Origin: Stenopsyche tienmushanensis
Lineage: Eukaryota > Arthropoda > Insecta > Trichoptera > Stenopsychidae
Reading direction: 5' to 3'
Assembly (NCBI GenBank): GCA_008973525.1
Contig: WACJ01000075.1
Coordinates: 558,001 to 622,000, forward strand
Length of the DNA: 64,000 bases
Positions 38,801-51,204 of this stretch are shown piece by piece. The notes beneath the pieces are model-generated. The model saw nothing but the letters and a program-made list of their open reading frames with translations. It did no database searches and had not been told where the DNA came from. Each line of letters opens with the position of its first letter. Position 1 is the first letter of the stretch. A program made the translations under genes and the position numbers.

Positions 38801-41644
38801 CGAATGCTTTTATTATGCGATTCAGTCCATTGGGGATGAATAACTTGAAGACTTCAATAACAAAATTGACATGTTTTTCCCTTACATCTTGAGATGGATT
38901 TCAATATCAAGTTTATCTTGGCAAAATTATTGTCAAAACATTCAAGTGTCACGGGACTTTTGAAACTATACATATAAAATACCCACATATTAACACATTT
39001 TAGGCGGGTATTGACGCGGCTTATCGTTGTAACGGATAAAGTTGAGCACTGCGAAAATATAATCTCATTTAAAAATCGTTACAACTTCTAAACTACCAAA
39101 TATTTTTAACGAAATAAAAAAACTTACAGATTGCTCAAATGAAATTTTATCTTAGTTTTGAAATGCTAAAAAGCGTGATCGGTTTATGTTTCGATAAGAA
39201 TAATTTTAATACTTAAAAAGCAAATATCGCCATATGGTAACGGTATGATCGCAATTAACCCATCACTTTCATAATACAAATGCCACTTGCTGAAAAATCG
39301 TAAATCCAAAATAATAATGTTTATGAATGAGAGTTTTCAAGAATAGGAATTTCCCAAATAATCATCTTAAAACTAATCATCATGCCTTTAAAGTTTTATA
39401 AAAATGCGATCAATACGACCTAAATTTTAAAGCAATATCGTGAAATTTTACAAACAAATAATATCAATCAAAATTCTTCCAATATTTGAATAAAACAGCT
39501 AAAAATGAGAAAATTAATGATTCTTTTTGTGAAATAAAGGGGGGGAAAACATCGACATCTTCATTCCCATTTTATATTTATTGATCCAATTTTGATAGAT
39601 TAAAATTTAACTAGAACGGGGATAAATCCTCCCCCTTTGTTGTTATAAGCTAAACATTGTTATTTAGACCCATGTTTGTATTTCTCTACTTACACGTATA
39701 CAAATCAAGAAAGGATTACACGAAGAGTGGAGTTTTTGGGAAGGATGGGAGCTTGCAGCACCTGGTGCCTAAGCATGATTTAACAATGTTATCACACGTA
39801 GTGTTTGGATTAAACCCATCCAACGATGGAACCTCGTGGGGAAAAGCTACTTAGCTGAATTTGGTGAAAATTTGATTACAGCCCCTCAGTTCTCATTTAT
39901 ATCATATTACACACCGCCACGGGATAACAGCTCTCGGAAAAGTGGAAACGCGTTTCTAAACGCGTGTTGTAAAACATACTGTGATAAAAAACGATTATGG
40001 TGCTGCGAATGACAATTTATAAGAAATTCATAGTGTTAAATTTAGAAGAAACTCGTTTAAATAGAGAAGATATTCAATTGACGATGATCACCACACTGAG
40101 CGACCTGTAAAATAATATACTGATGTCTTTATTAGAGAAGGTTAAATAGATATTTCTATGGGAGTTGTTTGGGACATCGTTTATGAGTGCAAAATGCATT
40201 TAAAAAAGACATTCGGTAAAAGTGACATCAAGACAGCTCTGAACTGTTGGTAATAATATTTACTACAAAATTATAACATAAAAAGGATTTAACGTCCCCC
40301 TAAATATGACTACAAACAATCATAATTTATGGCTTGACATTGTAACAAGGCTTGATGTTATAATTCATGACCATAACAGGAAATACTTATGTCCAGACAA
40401 TTACTTCTTTACGAGAGACCATCAAAGGAAAAATGCCAGGAAAGCCTTCAAGGCCTAGTTTGGCGAACAACCAGAATATTTTTTAACGTGGGATTTCAAA
40501 TCATAAAAATGGAAGTGTGCTGCGAAATTTTATTAAGAAAAAATTTTAACGAACCCTCTTCTGTTTTTTTTTTGACAACTTTTGCATCTTTAGATGAAGT
40601 AACTGTTAGCAGCTCTAAATTTCTGATAAGATTGATATCATTCTTATTGACAAATTATTGAGGTTCTGATCAAATAGAATTGGTTGAAAAGAGAGAATCG
40701 TCTGTGGCCTTTCCATGTCGATGACAAAAATAGAGTAAAGCACTCCTATTTTATTATATATTACACAAACACAGAGCAATGCATAAAATCAACTTTTTGT
40801 AGGAATAAGAAAGATTCACTTCTGCACCGCGAGAGTCTCGCCAATAAATATATATATATATAATTTTCAAGACTGCATTTTTCATGATAAAAACTATTTA
40901 AGAATACCATAGCTTAGATCTGATGCCACTTATGCCCATTATTAGATTTAGATATACAAATAGGAATAAATATGACTTAATATCCACATAAAATACTCAA
41001 TTTGAATAGTATTACGAAATGTTTTGATACTGTGAACAACGTGTTTTTAAATAGTTGAATGGTTACAAAATCCTGAAACTATTGCTGAACGTCAACGGCA
41101 TTGTTTTCAGATGCAGCGTTTACAATGCAGTTCGTGTAGGCGACTAAATTTGTTAAATCCACTTTGAACACTTCAAAACTAACGACCATGCAGTTAACTT
41201 ACTTCCCACGTTCCTCATCAATTTTCACCGAAAGGGCTTAGTGAAAATTAAATTAGCTGCATAGACTTTGACCCAAATCCAAAATTTGATTAAACAACAT
41301 TTCACTGCATCACGAGGCATGCTATCAATATAATTCGCACTATTTCGACAAGATTCTACAGTACAGTACAGTATATCAATAATGCATTCATTGCCTTTAT
41401 GTAGCAGCCTCAAAATTTAAAATGAATTATTTAAAAATAACTATTGCATAGGTAAAAACTTTAAAATAGTTTCAGGATTTACGACCGAGATAATTGAATG
41501 TTATTCCGTCAGTAAGTCAGAGAATGATTTATTTTTTAATATATTTAAATTCTATAATTAGTACCTAAAACGAGATATTCAAACATTTTCTTGTGGGGGA
41601 AAGCTTCATGCGAAATTAACTAAAGTAACCTTTAAAAAATGATA
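35832..41644. other. No recognisable gene
   Basis: Long AT-rich stretch. A (TA)n tract lies at about 40844-40862. At 38295-38514 opposite-strand frames are both open, with no known motif in either. Frames at 36764-36979, 38580-38843 and 40389-40661 are likewise unassignable. Confidence 0.5.
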
Positions 41645-42325
41645 TATGCTCAAACCTCTTTTTGTGCAACTTTTTTTGTGCGATTTCGAAGTTATGCGGT
41701 ATTTTTAAAGCATATTTTATTTCATAAAAAATACTTATCGAGATATTTTGGATGATAAATCTTTTCTATATAACTTTCTACTATTCCAACCAGATTTATG
41801 TCAAAATTTATTTTATTTACTATTTTAAAAAAAAACTTACAAAATAAGACCAAAAAATGACTTGACTTGACTAGATTTTTAGTGAGTTAGGGACTATAGT
41901 GACATATTTACTAATTATGAATTATATTGCTAGAAAGAGAAAATCTACACAAAATAATGATGAAATTGACACAGGGTATTCTATTTCTTCCGAAGATAGC
42001 GATTTTGAGTCATATCGATAATCATCATACAGCGATGATAGTTTTTAATCAAAATAATTGATATTTCTTTAGTGGATGACTGGCATTTGAGATGCCAGAT
42101 GACAGACACCCTTACATTTAAACCAATGATGTAAGACGTCCTTTAAATGTTACAAAAAATGTTATTTTTTAATTGCCTTATTGTTTTTCTGATTTTTTAT
42201 CCACTTTTTTGTGCGATTTGGGGATATATTTTATATATTCGTTTCAAAGTTATGCGGTTTTTAAAATCCATTGAACACATCTTCACTTTTATATGTAAGT
42301 CATAGCTTTTTTGTGCGATTTCTTT
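41645..42325 (-). mobile_element. Degenerate element, copy B of an inverted pair, with an acidic-N-terminus coding remnant
   Basis: Reverse-complement relative of 1686-2206. In addition it carries, on the plus strand from about 41917, a frame reading MNYIARKRKSTQNNDEIDTG and then YSISSEDSDFESYR before a stop. A short basic then Ser/Asp/Glu-rich start is common in piggyBac-superfamily transposases, so this may be the 5' remnant of one. No catalytic Asp motif is present, so this is only suggestive. TTTTTTGTGCGATTT occurs three times (near 41671, 42206 and 42307) in one orientation. Confidence 0.55.
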
Positions 42326-45027
42326 AGTGCGACTTACCACAAAATTCAATGTGTTCATGTGTTATTTCTTTCGACAATCACCATTATGTATATCTATGCA
42401 GCAAATTTCATAAGATCGTTTAGGAATTATATCGATTTTTTCTAAAAAGTGTTATTTAATAAAATGTGTGATTTAAACATATTGACCCGGAATGTGTAAA
42501 TTAATTTGTAAAGGTCGGTGATGCAAAAAAAATAATCATCTACAATGATGTATCAAATTTTACTACCATAAAAGGATCATTGTAATGTTGATAAACATGT
42601 AAATTGCAAATTTCAAATTATACCAAAATACAAATGACCAATTAATCACGCTCCAGTTTGTTCCATAAATTCATCAATTGATTTTATTCATGTTTAATCC
42701 TTCACAATGAATTTTAAATATGTTATTAAATTGAGTTAAATATAATCTGAAATGCAATATATGGTACAGTTTGTTAAAATTTTTGAATAAATTAAACATT
42801 ACAATCGATCAATTGCTTTTCTAATAAATATTTGACAATTGAAAGAATTCCTTTTTCAGGAATTCCTCTCAAGTAAATGATGGAAAGATTCAGCAGCACT
42901 TTATAGTCATCTCGAGGTTGATATACTTGAAGTTGTTTTCGAGCAAAAGAAAACCCATCTACAGCAGCATTTTATATGATTTTTGAGGACGTGCTATCAT
43001 AAATTACTGTTTTATAATTACTTTGATCAATAATACTAAGTTTTCAACGTTGCGAACATTAATAACAATTTTCGAAACATGACTAATTGTACATACCGAC
43101 ATTAAATTAAAATCCACAAAGCTGATTTCTTATCTACAAATAGTTTACGTTAATTATTGTTAAATAAACTTCATCCACCTTCGATACAAGGTGATTAAAG
43201 CTTCAGTAGACGTGGCTAGATTTGTATTTGTAACTCTCAAAGCATTGCAATATTAAGTACATATAATATTTATAATAAGCAGCTACAACATAGTTTTAGT
43301 CTTGTAGGTGTAAGACATTTATATAATATTTATTTACAGGTCTCAAAAATTGACAAAATGAGGAAGAATCAACTTTGTATGAATAATTACGAAAATATTT
43401 GTTTGAAAATGATCTATCATATCTAAACTTCTAATAACAACGACCTATCCTTCGGTCGTTTTATTGCAATAATAAATAACATAAGTCATGTCAAAAAGCT
43501 TAAGCTTAACATAGCCATGTTATTATTTTAATGACTCAATTCTATTAAGTAGCACATGTATACATCATAGCGAAATTATTCATATTTATAAGTCGTAAGA
43601 TAGATGCTCCAGCTACAACTTGGGCAATAAATTTGTTTTGCGGTTAATAATTCGTAGCCAGCATATAATACGAGGCATTTTTTGTTCATTTGACAAATTT
43701 AAGCCATTCGGAGTTCATATCTGTACTTCGGAAGCACCGAAGGAAACTAAAAAAATGGCGATACGTTTGAAACAATATAAAAGGGAAAAAGACGTCAAGA
43801 ATTTATAGGCTTTATTTCATCCCTTTGTTTAGCAGTTTTTCGCAGTCGCTAATATAACTTCTCGGCTGTCGAGAAAAACTTGTATAAAACTGAAATATTT
43901 TCATCGTTTGAATTTCTCACGATAGCTGAGAAGCGAGCGAATGCGAATATCCATCATGACATATATTTTTTTTAATATCGGAATCCGAATATAGAGCGAT
44001 GATACTCTGGCAAATATAACTTAGAAGTGCATGGTGCATTCAATCCTTAAGGATTTCCCTACTATCTATCCACATGTGGCTTTGGGGCTTTGTGGCTATG
44101 AACATCTTCCACCTGCAATGTTTGGCTACACTCAAGAGCAAATATTTTCCTCTGTGTTTTCTCCGATTTTATTTCTAGTCGGACGTGCTCGATTTAATAA
44201 AATATCGCCAATGGTAAACTGACATAATGGCAATGGCAAATAAGCAACCAAGTTATATTTGAACTTTGTACCAGAAATCAGACCTGCTTTCATTTATATC
44301 TACGTCACCGCAGGCAAAATGCTTCCATCGTATAAGGGTAAACGAAAGACTTTAAGAGAAATTGAGGGTAGAACTTGAGTTACGATTTCATTCTGCTTTA
44401 TCTGTTACTATAGCTATGACTTAGGAATTGAAGATGGAAAAGCTAAGTCTTATATATATATATATAATCACAATTTATATTAATAAAAAATACAGTATTA
44501 AATAGGAATCAACTTATTTTAGCATGAGGGCTTTTAAGAGTAAATCTTAAAATATTCATCTTCCTTAATTATCCAAATGTATCATGATAAATAATATTTA
44601 CTTTAAAACCTTTGAAATTTGAAAGTTAAACACATTTCAATTAAAACAGTAGCTAATCGTAATAATTTATATAAATAATGAATACAAACAATACAAAGAT
44701 GCTATTTAAAAGCTATCTTGGGTACAATATATTTTTATTTTACAAAAGGGAGTCATCTTTTATGTCTCATATTTTTTGAAATTAATTTCAACCCTTGATC
44801 ATTGCATCTTTTTGATATATGAAAATCTTTCTATGGGGAATTCATGAGAAACTCTTATATTTATAATTAAGAATAATGAATTAACATATATTGAAAAGGA
44901 TACATTCGACTTGAAATAATTCATCAAAATGGTGGCAATCTTCTAGAATTTATTGAAATAGTGAAAATTTGATGTACAGTCCAGATCCAAACGAGTCATT
45001 AATATGAATTGTATGAGTCTTGGAATA
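42326..45027. other. No recognisable gene
   Basis: Holds a small hairpin AACGACC-TATCCTTC-GGTCGTT at 43439-43460, a GAATTCC/GGAATTC palindrome near 42845-42867 and a (TA)n run at about 44451-44465. No open frame here has a known motif. Confidence 0.5.
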
Positions 45028-45302
45028 TAAATAGAACCCAAAATGGTTTTCGTTTTATTGTTTGGCCGTTTTTGGAGACTATTTGCACTTAGGCTGCTGT
45101 ACTTTCTAGTGATGTTTTGTGCTCTTTAGGTGACTATGCTCATCAACAATAAATTGTGATTTTTAAAATTTAACAACTAAATTTACAATGAATTGATTTT
45201 CCCCTAGTGTAGATTTTTTTCGAAATTTGCAACGCGCATCACTAATAATATTTGCGATACACTGCACAATTTTTTAAGTATTCGCAAATGTCAAAATTGG
45301 TT
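45028..45302 (+). mobile_element. Truncated mariner copy (5' flank and start only)
   Basis: Matches the 5' flank of the copy at 63333: AGAACCCAAA, then TTGGCCGTTTTTGG, CACTTAGG(C/T)TGCTG and CAATAAATTGTGAT. It then follows the transposase start region (ATTGATTTTCCCC...CGCAAATGTCAAAATTGGTT). Similarity stops at about 45302. The open frame 45252-45623 that begins inside it continues into unrelated sequence and is not a gene I can support. Confidence 0.8.
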
Positions 45303-47469
45303 CCAGATTTATGCAGCCTTCCTTTTTCCTTTTTGGATTTAGCCATTCCTTTTTGGATTTATGCAGCATTATTTGAATGGGAAAAAATACAAAACAAACG
45401 ATTAGTATGCAATTATGAAAATAAAGATGCAAATTATTTAGATTTCGTAAGTCAAGCATTAATTATTGTGTTTCAAATGTACTTTATGTCTAAAGATGAT
45501 TTTAATTTGAGATTAAAAAATCAAATGCACATAGATTTGAAAGCAAAGTTCGACGCTTTCCAGGCCAACGTGTATCCTTTCAGCCATCAATCACGCCACC
45601 GTGTCCCAGCCTACCTCAAATAAAACCGAGATTTTTCTCTGGAGCAGCTTATCCTTTATCCTGGCACGCATCTGATCAATACATTTTCGATCACCTCGCA
45701 AGACGCGGTCCTACCCATCTAGGCGTGTATCCATCCTGAATCGTCTGCGTACAATCATAATACTTTCATCAATCAATGTTGCAAAGAATTAATGACGCCT
45801 CATTACTCTTTCGCCGGAGCTCTTTCATTGAAGCCATCTGACGAGGGCTATCCTTTTTCGGCCCTACCAACAAATTTGTTTCATAAAAAATTACCCATCA
45901 TGAATATCTTATCTGGTTTTTAGGGATATATATCTTGGCCAAGGACACATTACTTGCTTTTTTTGAAATTCTATCAAGACCTCCAATTATATCATTATTT
46001 AACAATACTGGAAATTGGAAATTCAAGTGCTAAAAAGAAAAAAATTAAGTCCATTTCTTTTTTTTCATTTAGGTTCTAATTAGCTTTATATTTGTTACCA
46101 AAAAATCACTCATTAAGTTCGTAGGATTCTCTTTCACTTAAAACTTTTTTCTTCTTCACTTGGAGTTGCTTTTTGCAATTTCGTAAAATAATATCCTACG
46201 GACTTATTGAGTAATATGATAAGTCTAAAATTAGTTGATTTATGAAATACTAGATAAAATAATGCGAGTTTTTAAATTTTGGCCATGAAGTTCAAATTGC
46301 GTCAAATTGATTCAATTCAACGAAGACAATATTTATTCTTCATAATGATAACAAAATGGCATAAATCTATGGTATTTTTAATTGAAAAATTAAATCCCCC
46401 GGCTTCATACACGTATCAACGGATAAAACCCTGAACAAGCTTACTCAAGTGGCATTAACATGTTAGCAAAGGAGCTGAAGAAGCCTTCAGAATACAAATC
46501 CTCTTATGTCGATCCAGAGAAAGGACCTTTTTATGCCCGAATTTAATTGACATGCACACAATGAATTTTCACATAATCTAACCTTTATATTACTGTTGTC
46601 CCTCTCCCCCCGATTAATAATGCGATTCGCAATCAGGAGCAATTATTCTCATGCTGCTTTGCCTTATCGATGAGTTCGATCGCAGGCGGCGAAAACGAGG
46701 GTGGAAATCTCCTGCAGATCTGGCAGACAGCAAAAAGCCAAAACATAAATAAGGCTCGTGTCGTGTCTTCGCAGAGACATAATCCCAAGCACAGGTCGTT
46801 TAGTCGAAAAAGCCATGTCGTTTTATTTATTCCCCAGCGACTACTTTGACAAACACATCCGACTGAGATTACCGGAATTATCATCAGGTCTAGCCCTAAT
46901 CTTCTGGGAGAATGAATCCTGGCGATTTGATGTCGATTAATCAGCGCTGAATTGAATTATGCAGACTATACAAAGGATATTCATTTAATTCGAATTTGAA
47001 CGAAGGATATCCGATATTCGGCTTTCACAGGCAATTATATTCGTACTTCAAAAAATGGTTATTAAATCTGAAAGCTCTCTTTAGTTGCTCTCATATTTGG
47101 GTTGCTGAGCATATGGAAATTTAAATTTTGATAAAATATTTTGATGAAAAAATGGATTGTTAAGTATTATAAAGATTCGGATTCAAATCCTGATTGTGGG
47201 AAAAAAATCACTGTAGAAGTGTTAGTATTTACAGCCATATTTAGAATGCAATTAGAAAACACCATAATAAAATTCTCAATCCCTGAAAAAGTTTTTTATG
47301 GAAATAGTTTATCTTTGATAGCGGATTAACTCCTTAAAAATTATAACAAATATAATTAACATCTTATTTTTAATGAAAAAAAATATAGCAGCGTTTCTCA
47401 AATTGCTATTCACGTATCCCATTGATTTTTCAAATGAAAAACTGTTATCTTAATTTCATTATTATGTAC
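45303..47469. other. No recognisable gene
   Basis: CCTTTTTGGATTTA is duplicated at about 45329-45362. GC-richer patches at 45560-45870 and 46630-46930 hold overlapping opposite-strand frames without known motifs. Confidence 0.5.
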
Positions 47470-47790
47470 TAATAATTACCCGGCTTGCATTGCAATGTCA
47501 CGTCTCACATAACAAATTACGTACACAAATAGTATTTTTATTGTACCTATATTATTTCTGCAAATATAAATAATAAGTTAACAAAGTTTTATTGCAATCG
47601 GATGAATGGTATGATAGCCCATGACATACGAACAAACAAACATTGTTTTTTTATGTATTATACAATGCCTATGTTACTTGCACAGTTCTTAGCAATAAGT
47701 GGACGAAGTTTTATTGCAATCTGATGAACGGTACAGCTGCGCATTACATACGAACAAACAGAGATTATTTTTTAAATATTAGATTATATT
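47470..47790 (-). mobile_element. Helitron-like element, inverted relative of 33271-33625
   Basis: AAGTTTTATTGCAATC(G/T)GATGAA occurs at about 47585 and 47706, a ~121-bp period. It is followed each time by GGTA...TACGAACAAACA, the reverse complement of the unit at 33.3 kb. The left edge ACTAATAATTACCCGGC is a decayed reverse complement of the 33.6-kb terminus. Confidence 0.6.
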
Positions 47791-49771
47791 ATAGTTTCAA
47801 TACATTTGGTAAATCGGAAGAATTAATATTTTCGATGGACTTCTGATTTCGTATTTTTTTACAATTGTAATTACATTATAATGGGAGTAAAATAAGATGT
47901 TTAGATCATAAAAATCTATTTTTTTAAATATCGAGATATAAAAACCGCATAAAAAAAGACATGGATCTCATACAAAATATGCAGATATGTTGCAAAAATA
48001 CACTCAAAAATATCAATAATTCAGAATAAAATAATTAACAGCATTAAGACAATCATTATTTAATTCTCATATAATAAAGAAATACAAATATATTTGATTA
48101 AGAGTTGTTTTGCGAGTTTTATAGAGCATCATTAAACTTTGCTATAAGAATCTTTCCATTATATAGAATTTCTAAGAATACAATTATACTAAAATATAAT
48201 TCATTAGGCAAAGATTAAAAAATTATTTAACATTCAAAATTTTAAGTCACAATATATTTTGCCATAATTAAGACATTGATAAGGAATATTATCAAAGCAT
48301 ATACAAAATTGTTTGAAAATATCTTGCGTATATAATATTAAATACTCAAGAGAAAAATACGAAACACCTGTGAAAATTTTGATTTATTATCATATACTTA
48401 TTTTTGGACAGTTTCGTGTACCCTCTGATAGAAACGGGAAGAAATTTCCTAAAGAAAACATAATACATCAGAACAAATTTCAAAGAAGGGAACATCTGTA
48501 GGAATTGATGATCATAATGCTGTTTAAAAAAAATGACAATATTATGCAACATCATATTGTGTTTGCGTAATATTTTAGGCAGATATTTGATTATCATCCT
48601 CGACAAACGTCGACCGAAATTAAAATTCCACTCGTTGAGTCGACCCATTCTGTTGTTTTTGATTTTTTGGGACCCTGGCTGTTATCTTGCTGAAATTCGT
48701 TCTCTATATTCAAAGCGGGAAAGCTTTAAAGCGCATAATTTAGAAACTTTTCCACAGACGTTGACTTACTTTTATATCGTGCTATGCAGCTTGATAGTGA
48801 AAACTTTTCCATAAAATTGGAGCGGAAAACTTTATTTGGGACGTCAACCGCAAAGAACACTAATGCCAATTTTATAAAAGTCGTAATGATACTTTAGAGT
48901 TTAACAAATGTTAATTTTACAACTCTCAGTGAACAATTTGCATCGTAAAGCCATTTAATATGATCATTATGCGTCAATTAATGACGCGTAAGAAATCGTT
49001 ATATAAATTATTTTAATGCGCGATTTAATTCATAAATAAGCAATGATCCAGCAAAACATGGATAAATAGAATGTTTATGATTTTTTCAGCCCAATTCGAC
49101 CACAAACTTGATATTTTCCAGTGTATCTTCCATAATATATTTCATAGATGACGACAGTTCCGAGAGTTTCCCATGAGAATGGAATAACATTATCTTTAAT
49201 TGGCTATGGATTTTGACTCTCGACTTATAATATTTCCTATGTATATGCTACTAAAATCTAGCTTAAGTGATACTTTCATTTTATTCTCGATATGTCTGTT
49301 TCGTTTAACGACAGCAACGGCATAAAAATGGTTAAAAAATGTAGTTCTGAAAACTTTGGCGACGTAATGGGAATATTTTTCGAATAGTACAGTTTAACAT
49401 TCTACAGTCTTCCAGTCGGTTTCTCGACGACCATTTTAAGTCTTATTTCCAAAGACAAAATGGAAAGTTCAAAACTAGATAAAAGAATCGGGACAACAAG
49501 AAATATGCTTCGATTCTCATAAAGTTCAGTCGAGCATAATGTCGATCTTAAGCTGATGTTCGTTGTATACACGACAATGAATCGACCTATTTCTTGTTAG
49601 AGTTTCTTGAAAACAATGAAGTTCTAGGAATACAAGATTATTAAAAATTCAATCACATGGAATACAAACTGTAGTTGTCTTGTAGCAAAACGAAACTTCC
49701 ATCATTTCAAATATTATGGATATTCAACGGTGAGGTTTTTTGAATTTATTCATGTTGTAAGAATGCTTAAA
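47791..49771. other. No recognisable gene
   Basis: AT-rich sequence. The opposite-strand frames at 48346-48648 and 48533-48814 overlap and have no known motif. Confidence 0.5.
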
Positions 49772-50678
49772 GCGTCTTCTCACTTTACAAATTTTAAAAA
49801 ATCGATTTTTATTTTATTTTAAATTTTGAAAGTACATGTCTTCAAAAATGTTATATCGAAATTTCATAAAGATCGGACGAGTCTAACTACATTTTTGGGT
49901 GACTACCTGAGAGCACCCGGCTGCATACGTATTGTTCAGACTCATGGTGCAAGTACAAGAATGTGGTAAAAAACATTCAGATAGAAACTTTTAAACATCC
50001 TTTTGCTCTAGCTGAGAATGTTCACGAGGTTTTGAAACCAATTTATGAAGATCTTCGGAGGAAATACCCAAAATAACAACGAGTGTTTCAACAGCTGTGT
50101 CTGGGCAATTTTTCTGCAACCAAAACTTTAAACGCGTTTATCTCAAAACAAGGTTTTTCGGTGGCTTGTTGATGAAATTTCGGAAACTATCCGGCCGATT
50201 GTCATGAAATTTGAATGACATATTCTTCATAGTTATGGCTATAGTACATATCATCAGATTTTTGAAATTTTGATTTTAAGTAATTTTTTTTTACAAAAAA
50301 CTCCAAAAAAAGCGCGTTTTTTTTTACTTTTTCGAAAAACGTGCGCCATTTTGTTATTTTCGCGAATATCAAAAATCTGATGATATGCGCTATAGCCACT
50401 GATATACTGAATCTAAAACTGTTTTATTTTTTTGTTTCAAATGACCCATCTCGGAGATACCATCAACAAGCCACGAACATAACACTTCTACACGGGTTTT
50501 TCGATGCTACTGTTTTATTATAATAATTGTTCAAAAAAATAAAAATAATTTTTTTTCATGTACTTGAAAGATGTGTTTATTACATAAGATCCATTTTATC
50601 TCATATTTTTTAGCGAAAATCCTCGAAAAAAAATCGTGAAAATAGCCTATTTTTGAGGCGCCTAAAGTGAGAAGACGC
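49772..50678. mobile_element. Mutator-like non-autonomous element with 16-bp terminal inverted repeats
   Basis: GCGTCTTCTCACTTTA at 49772-49787 is exactly inverted at 50663-50678. The left half has plus-strand transposase remnants in two frames. About 49937-50075 reads SDSWCKYKNVV and then FALAENVHEVLKPIYEDL. Just after it, shifted, come GNTQNNNECFNSCVW. A DSWCKW block, KPIYEDL and QN-x-NESFNS-x-x-W are characteristic of a transposase-like domain found in insect Mutator-type elements. The right half is an imperfect palindrome. At about 907 bp it lacks most of a transposase. The 9-bp target duplication expected for Mutator was not evident. Confidence 0.65.
50161..50480. repeat. Internal foldback (inverted repeat) inside the Mutator-like element
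   Basis: GTGGCTTGTTGATG near 50161 pairs with CATCAACAAGCCAC near 50462. CATCAGATTTTTGAAATTTTG near 50252 lies opposite AAAATCTGATG near 50370, with GGCTATAG near 50236 opposite CTATAGCC near 50390. The centre is about 50320, so the arms are roughly 150 nt with gaps. Confidence 0.7.
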
Positions 50679-50772
50679 CTTATTGGAAAATTGTAGGATT
50701 TCATTTTTCTTACTTTCTTTGGAATCAGCATGCTTCATTTACTTTCAATATACCTTCTTCGCTGAAAAAATA

Positions 50773-51204
50773 TCAGGTCAGTCCAAAAGTTCATGCGCAT
50801 TTTTGGAAAATGTTTAAAAGTTTAAATAAAACACGTTGTTAAAAATAGTGAATTTAATTGGGAGCTTTAGCCGTATCCTGTTTACTCTCCAGATATTTTA
50901 CCCTTAGTGTTTTTCACTTATTTCGTACCTTACATTTTTTAACTAGGGAAAAACTTAAATTCGTACCAGTCCAGTTTCGCATTAAAGTTTCTCAACACAT
51001 TCTCGGTGATCTTCGTAAATTGGTAAACCGTCGAATGTCTTCGTCGAAGACCAAATTGTTCGTTGTACATTAATGACTGTCCAAATTCATCTAGACGGTT
51101 GAGAATAACTTTTTCGTATAGTTTATTAAATGCGGACAGTAAACTAATTTTTGTGTTTTATTTAAAATGTTCCCAAAAATGAGCACGAACTTTTGGACTG
51201 ATGA
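50773..51204 (+). mobile_element. Mariner-derived MITE with inverted ends and TA flanks
   Basis: TA flanks lie at 50771-50772 and 51205-51206. The left end contains TCAGTCCAAAAGTTCATGCG followed by CATTTTTGG; the right end, reversed, contains TCAGTCCAAAAGTTCGTGCT followed by CATTTTTGG. Inside, PYPVYSPDILPLVFFTYF in a broken frame matches the third catalytic block of mariner transposases (HPPYSPDLAPSDYHLF), with the catalytic Asp lost. 432 bp in total, non-functional. Confidence 0.8.

Noticed and set aside
43439..43460. Hairpin followed by T-rich sequence, like an intrinsic terminator
   Set aside because: Bacterial-type terminators are not expected in this eukaryotic context, and the arms are only 7 bp.
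45252..45623. 123-codon plus-strand open frame
   Set aside because: Its start lies in the truncated mariner and it runs into unrelated sequence; no known motif.
47175..47210. GGATTCAAATCC resembling a tRNA T-arm
   Set aside because: No acceptor, D or anticodon arms can be fitted around it.
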